Source: Toxotes chatareus (taxonomy: Eukaryota > Chordata > Actinopteri > Toxotidae). Taken from it: a DNA stretch of 64,000 nt. Under the pieces are notes generated by a model. It saw only the letters and a program-made list of their open reading frames with translations. It ran no database searches and was not told where the DNA came from. Below are positions 41,901 through 49,843 of the stretch, in pieces; positions within the stretch are counted from its first letter, which is position 1, and each line of letters begins with the position of its first letter. Location of the stretch: the NCBI GenBank assembly GCA_016801885.1, contig CM028891.1, positions 17,149,017 through 17,213,016 on the forward strand, given 5' to 3'. Position numbers and translations under genes: made by a program.

Positions 41901-44900
41901 AATCGGACAAAAAAGTCAAAATTTTTTTCGACTTCAAAATGTTAAAAAACGTCATAGTATAGTATGGCGTCAAAATCGGACAAAAAAGTCAAAAAATTTT
42001 CAGCCTCAAAATGTCATAAAAACGCGTCATAGTATAGTAGGCTTTCAAAATCGGGCAAAAAAAGTCAAAAAAATTTTTCGACCAAAAATGTCATAAAAAA
42101 CGTCATAGTATAGTATGGTTTTTTTTTTCGAACAAAAAAGTCAAAAAAATTTTCGACCTCCAAATGTCATAAAAACGTCATAGTATAGTATGGCATTTTT
42201 TTCGCCAAAAAAGTCAAAATTTTTTTTCCACCTCAAAATTTCATAAAAAAAACATCATAGTATAGTATGTTTTTTTTTGAGGGCAAAAAAGTCAAAAAAA
42301 TTTTCGGCCTCCAAATGTCATAAAAAACGTCATAGTATAGCATGGCGTTTTTTTCGGAAGAAAAAAGTCAAAAATTTTTTCGACTTCAAAATGTCATAAA
42401 AAACGTCATAGTATAGCATGGCGTTTTTTTCAGGAAAAAAAAGTCAAAATTTTTTTCAACCTCAAAATGTCATAAAAAACGTCATAGTATAGTATGTTGT
42501 TTTTTTTGGGCAAAAAATGTCAAAATTTTTTTCGACCTCAAAATGTCATAAAAAACGTCATAGTATAGCATGGCGTTTTTTTCAGGAAAAAAAAGTCAAA
42601 ATTTTTTTCAACCTCAAAATGTCATAAAAAACGTCATAGTATAGTATGTTTTTTATTTTTTTTTCGACCTCAAAATGTCATAAAAAACGTCATAAAGGCG
42701 TTTTTTTTTTCAAAAGTCAAAAAAAAAAAAATTTCATAAAAATGTCATAAAAAACATAGTATAGTATAGGCGTTTTTTTTGGCCAAAAAGTCAAAAAATT
42801 TTTTGACCTCAAAATGTCATAAAAAACGTCATAGTATAGTATGGCGTTTTTTTCGGCCAAAAAAGTCAAAAAATTTTTTGACCTCAAAATGTCATAAAAA
42901 ACGTCATAGTATAGTATGGCGTTTTTTTCGGGCAAAAAAATTCAAAAATTTTTCCGACCTCAAAATGTCATAAAAAACGTCATAGTAAGGCGTCAAAATT
43001 GGATATTACTATGACGTTTTTTATGACATTTTGAGGTCGAAAAAAATTTTGACTTTTTTTTTCCGATTTTGACGCCTTACTATACTATGACTTTTATGAC
43101 ATAAAATTGTGAAAAAAACATCCTAGTGTCAGCAATGTTTTTGTTTTTTTTAATTTGAATAATCAAACATCACACACATTTTTAGGTAATGAAAAGCTAG
43201 ATGTATAATCAAATAAGGAAACATAACGCCTCGATTGTATGTCTTTATGTGAGTTATTGACTGTGTATATGGTAAAATCTTTTTTTCATGTTACATATAA
43301 TTAGTTTGCTTTGAAACATTAGTGAAAGCTACACACACACTACACGTATTATGGTACAGTTATTAGGGAAAAAAAGTATTAATGTAGATTCACTGTGTCC
43401 ACCTTTGTGTTTCCTAGACAACCCACGACAGATCAGCCGTGTACCTGTTTACATCAGAGTGCTGGATGTCAACGACAATGCTCCAACATTTGCCACCAAT
43501 TATGAGACCTTTGTGTGCGAGAACGCTAAGGCTAACCAGGTTGGTATGATAACATAGTTGTAGTCATGGTTTCATCTTAATGTCTCTGTTAGGAATATGC
43601 GCCCTAGTTAAGCATGTTATTAGCGATCCTCAGAGAGAATTTGTGAATCTGTCACGTGTTTTAAGCTAGAAGTACGAGATGTGTAGGATAATTAATGCAT
43701 CTGGGGACCTACCTTTTTTTGTGCATAAGCTCACATCTTAAGTGGAGAAATACAGTTTTCCAGAACAGTTTCGACCTCCACATACGCCTGAGATTAAAGA
43801 AGTCAAGAACACATCCACAGTCAAAGAGATGCCAAGAGGTTTAACAAGAATCTGCTTGATTATGGACTATTTACTGTAACACTCAAAACACAACATCACA
43901 ATCTTACAGTTTGCTTTTCAGTTGTAGTCTTGCCAGTTCTCCTGAGCTGAAAACCCAAAATGCTGTGACACATCAGACGTAAACTCTGTCTTCAGTTTCT
44001 GTATCACTTGTAAATTCCACCACGTATTTTGTGTTCACACTCTGATCTGAACCAAGTGTTTCTGTCTGGAGTTTATCAGTGCTTGCAGGAGGTGTGACGA
44101 CCCAAGCCTTGACTTGTTATTTGCTGGCTTGTACTCTGCAGTATTCAAAGAGAGAAGTCTATTCACAGTGTTATCGTGTAGATACTGGGCCTGAGTTGCA
44201 GTGGTGGAAACAAACTGGGATTGTTTGCTTTCGTAAAAAGAGCAGTCCAGCGGTGGAGCAAGACTGTTTTAGCATCAGAATATTCTTTAAACATTCATCA
44301 TGAATGACTCATAATTATTGTTGTATAAATGGATTATAACAAGTGATGAATTAATGTGTAAGTATCACTTTTATATTGCTGTGGCTGAGTCCAAAGTCTA
44401 TACACTGCTGCTTAGTTTGATCTATAACAATACTAAAGAATTTGACTGTATTTTATTAATAATTTTAAAAATAAATTAGCCGTCAGACAAATGTAGTGGA
44501 ATAGAAAGCACAGTATTTACCTCCAGAAAGAAGCAGAGTGGATGTGTAAATTTGCGTAGGATGGAAATACTCGCATATGTAAACGTACTTACCATCACTG
44601 CTCTGCTGACATTAAATCATCAGCTTATTTTCTAAGATTTTGTGTCAGAAACAGTTTGGATAAGTTTACATACATCTAATCATCTGATGTGTGATTATAT
44701 AGTTGCATTTCATAGTAGCTGATGTTGAGTTCCTTACCTGTCTGTTCTTTTGTTGTTGTTCTCCTGTTCTTTTTCAGAGGATACAAACTGTGAGTGCCAC
44801 AGATCCTGACGAGCCACTCGGAGGACACCGGTTCTTCTTCAGCCTTGCACAGGAGGCTGCTGGGAAGGCTAACTTTTCAGTCCGTGATAACAAAGGTAAC

Positions 44901-46889
44901 ACACTCTGAGCTCATCAGATTATCTTCCATCTTCTGTGTAATGTTCACATAAGGCACTTACAGTTTATCTGCTGTTAAAAAAAAAAAAAAAAAAAAAAAC
45001 TAAAAGCACATTCACAGACCAAATGAAATTTCTAATAAAGTTTACTGAAATCTTTATTCAGGTCATAGATTCGCTGCACAGTAACTTTATATCCTGTTGT
45101 TTTCAGACAACACAGCCTGGATCCTTACACGGAGGAACAGCTACAGCAGTCTCCAGAAGAGCGTCTACCACGTACCTGTGGTCATTTCTGACGGAGAGTT
45201 CCCGATGCAGAGCAGCACCAACACGCTGACCATCCGAGTGTGCACCTGCGACCGCGAGGGCAACATGAAGCTGTGCAACGCTGAGGCGCTCACAGCGAGG
45301 GCGGGACTCAGCACGGGAGCCCTGGTGGCCATCCTGCTTTGTGTCATCATTCTGCTCAGTGAGTACTGGCTGCAAGAAAACTGCCCGAAATGCACCTGCA
45401 GCTCAATTCTGCAAACGTTTGCTTTTCAGTTTGAGCCTAATTTAACTGCTGAAAATTAGATTTGAGCGTTTCTTAAGAGCTACAGCAAACCACCGCTCAC
45501 AGGTGTTAAAGAGACAGTTCAGTAGTTCGCTCCGTAATTTGATTCATCACTTCCTGTGGGTGGGTAAGTCTGACAGCGGCCACAGCTGATGTGTTAATTT
45601 GATTTGAAGAGCTAATATCTACAGCATCTCAGCTGTAGGAGGGAAGGACAGGTGCATTTTAAGCAGTGATACATTCATTGGTGGTGGATGGTAATTTTAC
45701 ATATCACATACAGTTGATTTCTTTTAAATACAAAGAGGATTTTAAGAATATTAAAAGTCTGTCCTCTACAAGACATAACATCAGTGAAGGTTCAGGGAAT
45801 TGTATGTCTGCTTTGTGAAAGTTCAGTTTCTGACAACTCAAAAAAAAAAAAAAAAAAAAAAAAGCAAAGCATCGAGGTCAAATATGTTACAAAACCAGCT
45901 TTAAGGCCGTTTCCAAAGCAAATTCAAATTTGTACAAATAGCAGTATTTTCACTGCCCGGTGTAAGATGCAAGAATCTCTGTGTTTATCTCCCTGATAAA
46001 CACAGAGATTCTGGATTTGAGTCCATGTTTGATGTAATCCAAAGAGGCCAAGTCAGCTTCATGTGCATCACCCAAATGTCATAAAGATACATAATGGTAC
46101 ATGAGCTGCGTTTCTAGCACACAAGGTACTCGACTGTGTTCTTAAACCACATTCCTTTGTGATCTTAAGCAGCAGCGGCCCTGAGGAGGGAAAAATACAT
46201 AATGCATCCTTGTGGTAGCTAAGCCTGTTCTACAAAGTCAGACAAAGTCCCTGAACATCAGTGAACACTCATGCAACAACAACAATTCCCTCTGGACAGT
46301 CACTGGCCTTCAGACTAAGGAGAGGGAGCAAAGAAACAACAGCAAAAGTCACCAAGTCTTTTATTTGTTCTCTTTGTTTCTTGTAGTGATCGTGGTGCTG
46401 TTTGCTGCCCTGAGGAGACAGAGGAAGAAGGAGCCTCTGATCATCTCCAAAGAGGACGTCAGAGACAACGTTGTCAGCTACAACGATGAAGGGGGCGGAG
46501 AGGAGGACACTCAGGCGTTTGATATCGGCACGCTGCGCAACCCAGAGGCCATCGAGGAGAGCAAGCAGCGGCGGGACATCGTCCCGGAGACCTTCTACCC
46601 TCCGGTCCGACGGCCTGTGCTGCCACCAACCCGGGACAATAACGGGGACGTGAGAGACTTCATCAACCAGAGGCTCCAGGACAACGACAGCGATCCGACG
46701 GCGCCACCTTACGACTCCCTGGCCACCTACGCCTACGAGGGGAACGGCTCCGTAGCTGAGTCCCTCAGCTCACTCGAGTCTGTGACCACCGAGGGCGACC
46801 AGGACTACAACTACCTGAGCGAGTGGGGACCCCGGTTTAAGAAACTGGCGGACATGTACGGGGGCGACGACAGCGACAGGGATTCCTAA
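2687..46889 (+). CDS. cdh6: Cadherin-6 (type II classical cadherin), complete, 11 coding exons
   Basis: The join is 2687-2923, 11642-11936, 14630-14749, 17942-18109, 20241-20428, 23155-23408, 27407-27543, 43418-43539, 44778-44895, 45107-45358 and 46387-46889. It totals 2394 nt, or 797 residues plus stop; human CDH6 has 790. All introns are GT-AG and all phases agree. Order of domains: signal peptide (about 1-24), prodomain ending RSKR (53-56), mature start GWMW with the two type II swap tryptophans W58 and W60, EC1-EC5 with calcium linkers DINDNEP (154), DVNDNPP (263), DVDEPP (379) and DVNDNAP (483), membrane span about 616-639, p120 site about 662-674 and beta-catenin region about 730-797. 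Known role: calcium-dependent, mostly homophilic cell adhesion at the plasma membrane, linked to actin through catenins. The tail (ISKEDVRDN, RDFINQRL, SLESVTT) fits cadherin-6 better than -9 or -10. RGD in EC1 and the drosha neighbour support cdh6. No frameshift or missing domain is seen. Confidence 0.93.
2924..11641 (+). other. cdh6 intron 1 (8.7 kb)
   Basis: Separates the prodomain exon from EC1. No exon or recognisable mobile element is seen. It holds T-runs (4408-4426, 9426-9441), a CTTT/T tract at 6162-6196, a short direct duplication of ATTAGAACTTGAA near 4127-4152, and an RFX-like GCGCCATGGCAACC at 7012-7025. Confidence 0.8.
11642..11936 (+). CDS. cdh6: cdh6 exon 2: EC1 and start of EC2 linker
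   Basis: Residues 80-177. The acceptor is a C-run followed by ACAG at 11638-11641 and the donor is GTAAGT at 11937; the exon leaves phase 1. It carries the EC1 body: RGD at 86-88, the LDRE calcium motif at 119-122 and the EC1-EC2 linker DINDNEP at 154-160, then the VPEMSD start of EC2. The RGD in the context DRGDG is what I recall for CDH6, whereas CDH9 and CDH10 have DKGDG. The exon is GC-rich at third positions compared with its AT-rich introns. Confidence 0.95.
11937..14629 (+). other. cdh6 intron 2 (2.7 kb)
   Basis: No exon is seen. It contains a CTG/CCG-rich run near 13302-13326, an RFX-like GCCCATGGCAAC at 13441-13452, and an AT-rich, homeobox-site-like stretch (several TAAT/ATTA cores) at about 12820-13190. 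Confidence 0.75.
14630..14749 (+). CDS. cdh6: cdh6 exon 3: EC2 first half
   Basis: A 120-nt exon, phase 1 to phase 1, residues 178-218. The acceptor is TTCCCCCAG (14621-14629) and the donor GTCAGT (14750). It encodes VTATDADDATYGNSARVVYS, a nearly exact type II EC2 block with the DxD calcium ligands (ATDADD). The first G of the exon completes the glycine split from exon 2. Confidence 0.95.
14750..17941 (+). other. cdh6 intron 3 (3.2 kb)
   Basis: No exon is seen. It contains a C-run at 16203-16214, and an AT-rich second half from about 16640 to 17880. Confidence 0.8.
17942..18109 (+). CDS. cdh6: cdh6 exon 4: EC2 second half and EC2-EC3 linker
   Basis: Residues 218-274. The acceptor is TTTTTCCTCAG (ends 17941) and the donor GTGAGT (18110). 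It encodes the MDRE calcium motif, YQVVIQAKDMAGQMGGLSG and the linker DVNDNPPRF (263-271). The exon leaves phase 1 so that its last base joins the first two of exon 5 to make the threonine of TLYEF. A (CA)n/(CG)n repeat begins 20 bases past the donor. Confidence 0.95.
18110..20240 (+). other. cdh6 intron 4 (2.1 kb) with strand-skewed tracts
   Basis: Holds a (CA)n-(CG)n-(CA)n repeat at 18130-18168, a pyrimidine-rich block at about 18420-18690, a purine-rich block at about 18935-19115, (GT)n at 19253-19269 and (AAG)n at 19515-19538. No exon is seen. Confidence 0.8.
18130..18168. repeat. Compound (CA)n-(GC)n-(CA)n repeat
   Basis: Alternating purine-pyrimidine sequence nearly throughout, with an AGCGCGCGC centre flanked by CA runs, starting 20 bases past the exon 4 donor. 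This composition favours Z-DNA. Confidence 0.9.
20241..20428 (+). CDS. cdh6: cdh6 exon 5: EC3 first part
   Basis: Residues 274-336. The acceptor is TTTCTCTGCAG (ends 20240) and the donor GTCAGG (20429); phase 1 in, phase 0 out. It encodes LYEFRVPEST at the EC3 start, a GDIGENAEMDY calcium loop and TQEGVIVLRK. The sequon NRS at 324-326 is a possible N-glycosylation site. Confidence 0.94.
20429..23154 (+). other. cdh6 intron 5 (2.7 kb)
   Basis: No exon, RNA gene or mobile element was recognised. Short A-runs occur near 20800, 21958 and 23030. The open frame at 21492-21974 has no family resemblance and is treated as chance. Confidence 0.75.
23155..23408 (+). CDS. cdh6: cdh6 exon 6: EC3 end, EC3-EC4 linker, EC4 start
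   Basis: Residues 337-421. The acceptor is CTGTTCTGCAG (ends 23154) and the donor GTACTG (23409); phase 0 in, phase 2 out. It encodes PLDFERKRQYSLRVQVEN, MGPFRDEATIKIIVE, the atypical EC3-EC4 linker DVDEPPVF (379-386) shared by type II cadherins, and SASDPDD at the EC4 start. Confidence 0.94.
23409..27406 (+). other. cdh6 intron 6 (4.0 kb)
   Basis: No exon is seen. It contains (TGAA)n at 25232-25252 and a G-run cluster at 26124-26184 with at least five runs of three or more G on the plus strand, a G-quadruplex candidate. Confidence 0.8.
26124..26184 (+). repeat. G-run cluster (G-quadruplex candidate)
   Basis: Successive runs of 3-6 G with short spacers on the plus (transcribed, non-template) strand of cdh6 intron 6, for example GAGAGGGGGTTGGGGATGG followed by CTGGGGGAAGGGGGG. 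Confidence 0.75.
27407..27543 (+). CDS. cdh6: cdh6 exon 7: middle of EC4
   Basis: Residues 421-467. The acceptor is TTTTGTGCAG (ends 27406) and the donor GTAAGT (27544), a strong site. It encodes YSIDRRTDMDRVFNIHAG and LDREENAWHNISVIATEF, with sequons NGS (440) and NIS (458). The phase-1 end joins exon 8 to give TEFNNPRQ, which matches the TEINNPKQ block recalled for CDH6. The intron that follows holds the 15-kb tandem array, so this join spans 15.9 kb. Confidence 0.94.
27817..43002 (+). repeat. 15.2-kb tandem array of a 76-bp AT-rich unit filling cdh6 intron 7
   Basis: The unit, read on the plus strand, runs CGACCTCAAAATGTCATAA, then AAAACGTCATAGTATAG, then TATGGCGTTTTTTTCGGGC, then an A-run, GTC, a second A-run and a T-run. 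The spacing of CGACCTC at 28158 and 28234 is 76 bp. About 200 units follow head to tail in one orientation. Two main variants differ after GGCG: a T-run followed by CGGGC, or TCAAAATCGGAC. Others have CCACCTC, CAACCTC, CAGCCTC or GACTTC in place of CGACCTC, and AAAATTTCAT in place of AAAATGTCAT. GC content of the consensus is about 30%, yet it holds four CpGs. Unit length is regular to about 30.3 kb and more ragged beyond. No coding potential or transposase is seen. The origin (satellite, or expanded minisatellite within a mobile element) cannot be decided here. Confidence 0.97.
29282..31528 (+). repeat. Higher-order block inside the array (three ordered copies)
   Basis: The rare unit variants ATAGGAAGGC + TGAAAATCGGGC, AAAATTTCAT, CAGCCTC and GACTTC occur in the same order three times. 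The first markers are at 29282, 30041 and 31178; CAGCCTC follows at 29553, 30236 and 31444; GACTTC at 29630, 30313 and 31523. Copy 2 is 76 bp (one unit) shorter between the first and second markers. A degraded fourth copy starts at 33586. Marker spacing is near 10 and 15 units. Confidence 0.8.
42955..43105. repeat. Inverted array unit at right end, forming a palindrome
   Basis: From about 43003 to 43100 the array unit runs in the opposite orientation. The junction makes a perfect inverted repeat: arm 42955-42988 (34 bases, starting CGACCTC) pairs with 43006-43039, with a 17-base loop at 42989-43005. An imperfect match continues outward through the A/T runs. This is the only clear orientation switch seen in the array. 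Unique intron sequence starts near 43105. Confidence 0.9.
43418..43539 (+). CDS. cdh6: cdh6 exon 8: EC4 end and EC4-EC5 linker
   Basis: Residues 467-507. The acceptor is TGTTTCCTAG (ends 43417), about 300 bases past the end of the array, and the donor is GTTGGT (43540), weaker than usual. It encodes SRVPVYIRV, the linker DVNDNAP (483-489) and YETFVCENAKANQ, phase 0 out. It is close to the CDH6 block VLDVNDNAPEFAEFYETFVC. Confidence 0.94.
43540..44777 (+). other. cdh6 intron 8 (1.2 kb)
   Basis: Unique AT-rich sequence; nothing recognisable besides the splice sites. Confidence 0.8.
44778..44895 (+). CDS. cdh6: cdh6 exon 9: EC5 first part
   Basis: Residues 508-547. The acceptor is TTCTTTTTCAG (ends 44777) and the donor GTAACA (44896). 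It encodes RIQTVSATDPDEPLGGHRFF with the DPDEP calcium loop and a sequon NFS at 539-541. The phase-1 end joins to exon 10 as RDNKDNTAW. Confidence 0.93.
45107..45358 (+). CDS. cdh6: cdh6 exon 10: EC5 end and most of the membrane span
   Basis: Residues 547-631. The acceptor is TTGTTTTCAG (ends 45106) and the donor GTGAGT (45359). It holds VPVVISDGEFPMQSSTNTLT, the membrane-proximal cysteines C592, C594 and C603 of EC5, and GLSTGALVAILLCVIILL, the outer part of the membrane span. A phase-1 split places the membrane span across the exon 10/11 junction. Confidence 0.95.
45359..46386 (+). other. cdh6 intron 10 (1.0 kb)
   Basis: Holds an A-run at 45841-45863 and the perfect hairpin at 45972-46012. 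No exon is seen. The preceding intron 9 (44896-45106) is only 211 bases and contains an A-run at 44978-44999. Confidence 0.8.
45972..46012. repeat. 18-bp perfect inverted repeat (hairpin) in cdh6 intron 10
   Basis: The arms 45972-45989 and 45995-46012 are exact reverse complements, with a 5-base loop TCCCT between. The left arm reads AGAATCTCTGTGTTTATC. The match stops sharply at the outer ends. It lies about 110 bases after a 23-base A-run. The stem is short for a microRNA precursor; it may be a recent templated inverted duplication. Confidence 0.9.
46387..46889 (+). CDS. cdh6: cdh6 exon 11: membrane span end, cytoplasmic tail, stop
   Basis: Residues 631-797 plus TAA at 46887-46889; the acceptor is TTTCTTGTAG (ends 46386). 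It encodes MIVVLFAALRRQRKKEP, the p120-catenin juxtamembrane block YNDEGGGEEDTQAFDIGTLR (662-681), and the beta-catenin binding region SDPTAPPYDSLATYAYEG to WGPRFKKLADMYGG. It ends DDSDRDS. The insert PPVRRPVLPPTRDNNG (702-717) is longer than in human CDH6 and is the most divergent part of the tail. Unspliced, the frame stays open upstream to 46212; that extension is intron. Confidence 0.96.
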
Positions 46890-48330
46890 CGAGAGCCTGG
46901 CACACAGAAGGGGAGAGAAATGTGAGGCGAAACACATGTTGAAAACTTTGAGCCCATTCTGGTGCATGTGTGGCGAGAGAAATGGCGCAAGGACCGAGAA
47001 ACGAGCACCGTCCGTCCAAGTGCTCTTTCACCGCCATCGATCACCATTCAGCTGTCCCTCCGGTGACCAGACGTAGGCTTTGTGTGTCCAGTCAGTGTTA
47101 GTTGCGTCTTTGCGAGGGCACCTTGAAAAGAGACTTTGTGTCAAGACTTTTTTTTGTGTGTATATGGGGTGTACATGAGGCCCAAATATATCTATACCGA
47201 TATTTTTCTTTTTCGTTTGTTTTTCCAAAGCTGCCTGTGATGGACACGTTCAACAAGCAGTTTTGTAAACCAACAGATATGCCTATGTATTTTTCAGTGT
47301 TTCTGGGACAAAAACATGCTGCATATTGTGAGTTCTATCTTAGCTTGTGTACGTACGGTAATAATGATACAATACGCTGTACAGTTGTTTTTCTTTTTCT
47401 TTTTTTGTTTTCTTTTCTAGGGATTTCTATTGTCCAATGAACCCGTGCCCCTTTCAGTGACGGCTGCCTGACATCAGCCGCTTATCTACAGCTGTGCTTG
47501 AGCCACAAGTTCCAGACAATACTGTCATTTCTAATGATAGAATGAGAAATCTGAATACACGCTGGTTGGGAGAGGTACACAATATCAGAATTTGTGTTAG
47601 TTGTGGCACACTGCTGTTGACAAGTGGCTAATGTTCTTCAGAGCTTACATGAGGCTGTGGTAAAGGAACTGTGAGATTTAGGGCCACAACAAACACCCGC
47701 AGACACACTAGTTTGTCATTTTTGCAGTATCTGATTTTCACCTCCACACAGCGTTTAGCATTTTGCTGTGCGGCCAGCCGAAATACCAAATATTTCCTCA
47801 CTGAGCTGAATGTCGTCACAACCATTTTCTCTGTGCAGCCGACTCTTTGGCTGAAAAATGAAGTACAACACGGAACAGTGTTATTTTCTATGCTACGCTG
47901 ATAAAAATCCACCCATCTTAACGTGTGCCAGGCCCAGAAAAGAGGAAAATACTGGTCTCGTTGGACTTTTTGCTCATCTCAACAACATCTCATGGACAGT
48001 TACCATTAAAATTCATATTATTTTCTTGCCCAAAATGTTTTTTTTTTTTTTTTTCCTCAGGTGATTAACAAACATGTGAGTGTTTGAATTAGAGTACTGA
48101 GCGAGAACAATGCGTTTGCTGATTGGAATATTTAAAAAAAATTCTACGTGTGTTTAAACATGGACTCCGTGCATTTGTAAAGCTTTTAAACTTCATGTGA
48201 CGAAGTTTCAAAATCCATGATATGAATCAGAAGAGTTGCCTTAAATTATAAACACAGACTACAGCCCAGATTCTTTGATTTTACAAGGTAAAGAATTTCA
48301 TCTAAATGTATCATGACTTACAGAATTAAC

Positions 48331-48347
48331 AATAAAACTAAAATAAA
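48331..48347 (+). terminator. cdh6: Proximal poly(A) signals for cdh6
   Basis: Two AATAAA hexamers at 48331-48336 and 48342-48347, followed within 50 bases by a T/GT-rich stretch (TATATTTGTTTTGTC). They are the first AATAAA after the stop and would give a 3' UTR of about 1.47 kb. Confidence 0.55.
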
Positions 48348-49837
48348 AGGTTTTCTTGCTTTTAAGATAAAATCTATATTTGTTTTGTCAAGTTATGCAC
48401 TGAAAAGGGCTCTGTCCTGCACAGTCGAATGTATAATAATGTAACGTAACACTACAGTAATAGAAATGTGCCAAAAAGCAAAGAACACCAGTATTTTCCT
48501 TTTATAAAAAGATCCTCCCATTACTGTACTCTGGTCCCTGCCCTTCATTACATGTACTGTATGTAGTGTAGAACATGAAGCCGGTCCGAGTGTTCAGGCT
48601 TTACTCAACTGATTTCCTGTGGGACGAACGGCCTTTTCCATAAAGATGCTTACCAAGGGGCTCCCGACCTTTGAGCTGTGTGGAATAAGGCTCTTAAACC
48701 CAGAGGTGTGTCCTCGGCTCAGAGAGAAGGTCAAGACATTATCCTGCAGCAAGAAAACACAACACGCTTTAGTTTTAACTGTGATTTGGAAAACAGGTGG
48801 CAGGAAAGTGAAAATGATCCTAACTACGAATAAACAGCTCTGAAATAAAGCGGGCCGGCTGAACTGGGAGGGCAGAGCGATATCAACAAGAAAAAACAGG
48901 CCAGCTAAAACAAGCTCTGCCCTCACTTTAGCAGAAGGCCAACCTGTGAAGAGGCTGACATTTATCAGACATTTGAAACAGTAATAACAAAACACAATGG
49001 CATAATTGCCATAGTGCTACTTTTTTCCTTTCTGTCCTCTGAATCAGGCCTGACATCGACAACACTGCAGCACATTAAACAACCCCAATTGATAACACAG
49101 TGGGTGGAAAATCCTTTATGCTCGGTTATTGTATACACATGTTCTCTTTTTTGCCCTCTTGTTTTGTTTATTAGCTTGTTGCTGGAGCTCCCATTGTGTA
49201 AGTGGCCATTTCAGACTGCGGCAATGTTGCTATGATAAGCATTTAATGGGTTTAAAAACCCTTCACTCTAAGAAAACTGCTTTTCTGCCTCAAGGTACAA
49301 TGTGAGGTCTCAAATGGAAATCAGCATGACAGCAGCACTCACCAAAAGCATTTTTCCTTCAGTCTTCACTATTTTCTGTCTTCATACAGGATGTCGGCAT
49401 ATTGTCATTACGAAGACGTGCCTGTGTTTTCCTGTGAAGAGTATAATTGCCTCTGAGCATTGGCGCCATGCTCAGCTCAGATAACAGAGGAATGTTCCAC
49501 ATTGTAACGCAACGCCACGCCACGCCACGCCACCTCTCTGGGTTTGTTTTTTTTTTTTTTTTTTGTTAAGTTGAGACAACTAGATGGTGACACTGATGTC
49601 CTCTTCTTTCTCCAGATACAATAGATCTGTGGTTGTTGATGTGTAGACGCGGTCGGCCTCGGGGCTCACCTCTGCTACGGTATATTATGTTGGTGACAAT
49701 GTGATTGAGCAGTCGAGTTTTGTCATTGTAGAAACAATTTGAGAGGTTGTGGTAGTGTAAGGGGCCCTACACCATTGGCCGTTCATCAATCTGCTTTGTA
49801 AAACGTGATATTTTGTACTGAATATTTATATGACACA

Positions 49838-49843
49838 ATTAAA
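49838..49843 (+). terminator. cdh6: Distal candidate poly(A) signal for cdh6
   Basis: ATTAAA followed by CTCTGTTTTCTCTGTGAGG-like GT-rich sequence. Use of this site would give a 3' UTR of about 2.97 kb. Another AATAAA lies at 48844-48849. Confidence 0.35.

Noticed and set aside
28972..42973. Open frames of 60-98 codons in the array (for example 34700-34996 +, 35288-35488 -, 42717-42935 -) with repeating peptides
   Set aside because: They are translations of the 76-bp unit where indels happen to keep frame. They differ in frame from unit to unit, have no family resemblance and are rich in Lys/Phe from A/T runs.
27817..43002. CRISPR-like regular repeat
   Set aside because: There is no unique spacer between repeats; the whole 76-bp unit repeats. 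The genome is vertebrate.
27817..43105. Complete DNA transposon with terminal inverted repeats
   Set aside because: Only the right end shows an inverted unit, the left edge is in another phase, no target-site duplication was seen and no transposase frame exists. Kept only as one hypothesis for origin.
45103..45395. Minus-strand open frames opposite cdh6 exon 10
   Set aside because: Shadows of the GC-rich plus-strand exon, which has clear EC5 and membrane-span homology.
45972..46012. microRNA gene
   Set aside because: An 18-bp stem with a 5-base loop is too short for a standard precursor and there are no flanking stem extensions. Kept as an unexplained hairpin only.
46212..46386. In-frame extension upstream of cdh6 exon 11
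   Set aside because: The family tail starts exactly after the TTTCTTGTAG acceptor, and the membrane span joins in phase from exon 10. The upstream 58 codons are intron.
2687..46889. Assignment to cdh9 or cdh10 instead of cdh6
   Set aside because: Some EC2 and C-terminal residues (DDSDRDS) resemble CDH9, but RGD in EC1, the tail motifs and the drosha neighbour favour cdh6. A tree with fish cdh6, cdh9 and cdh10 would settle it.
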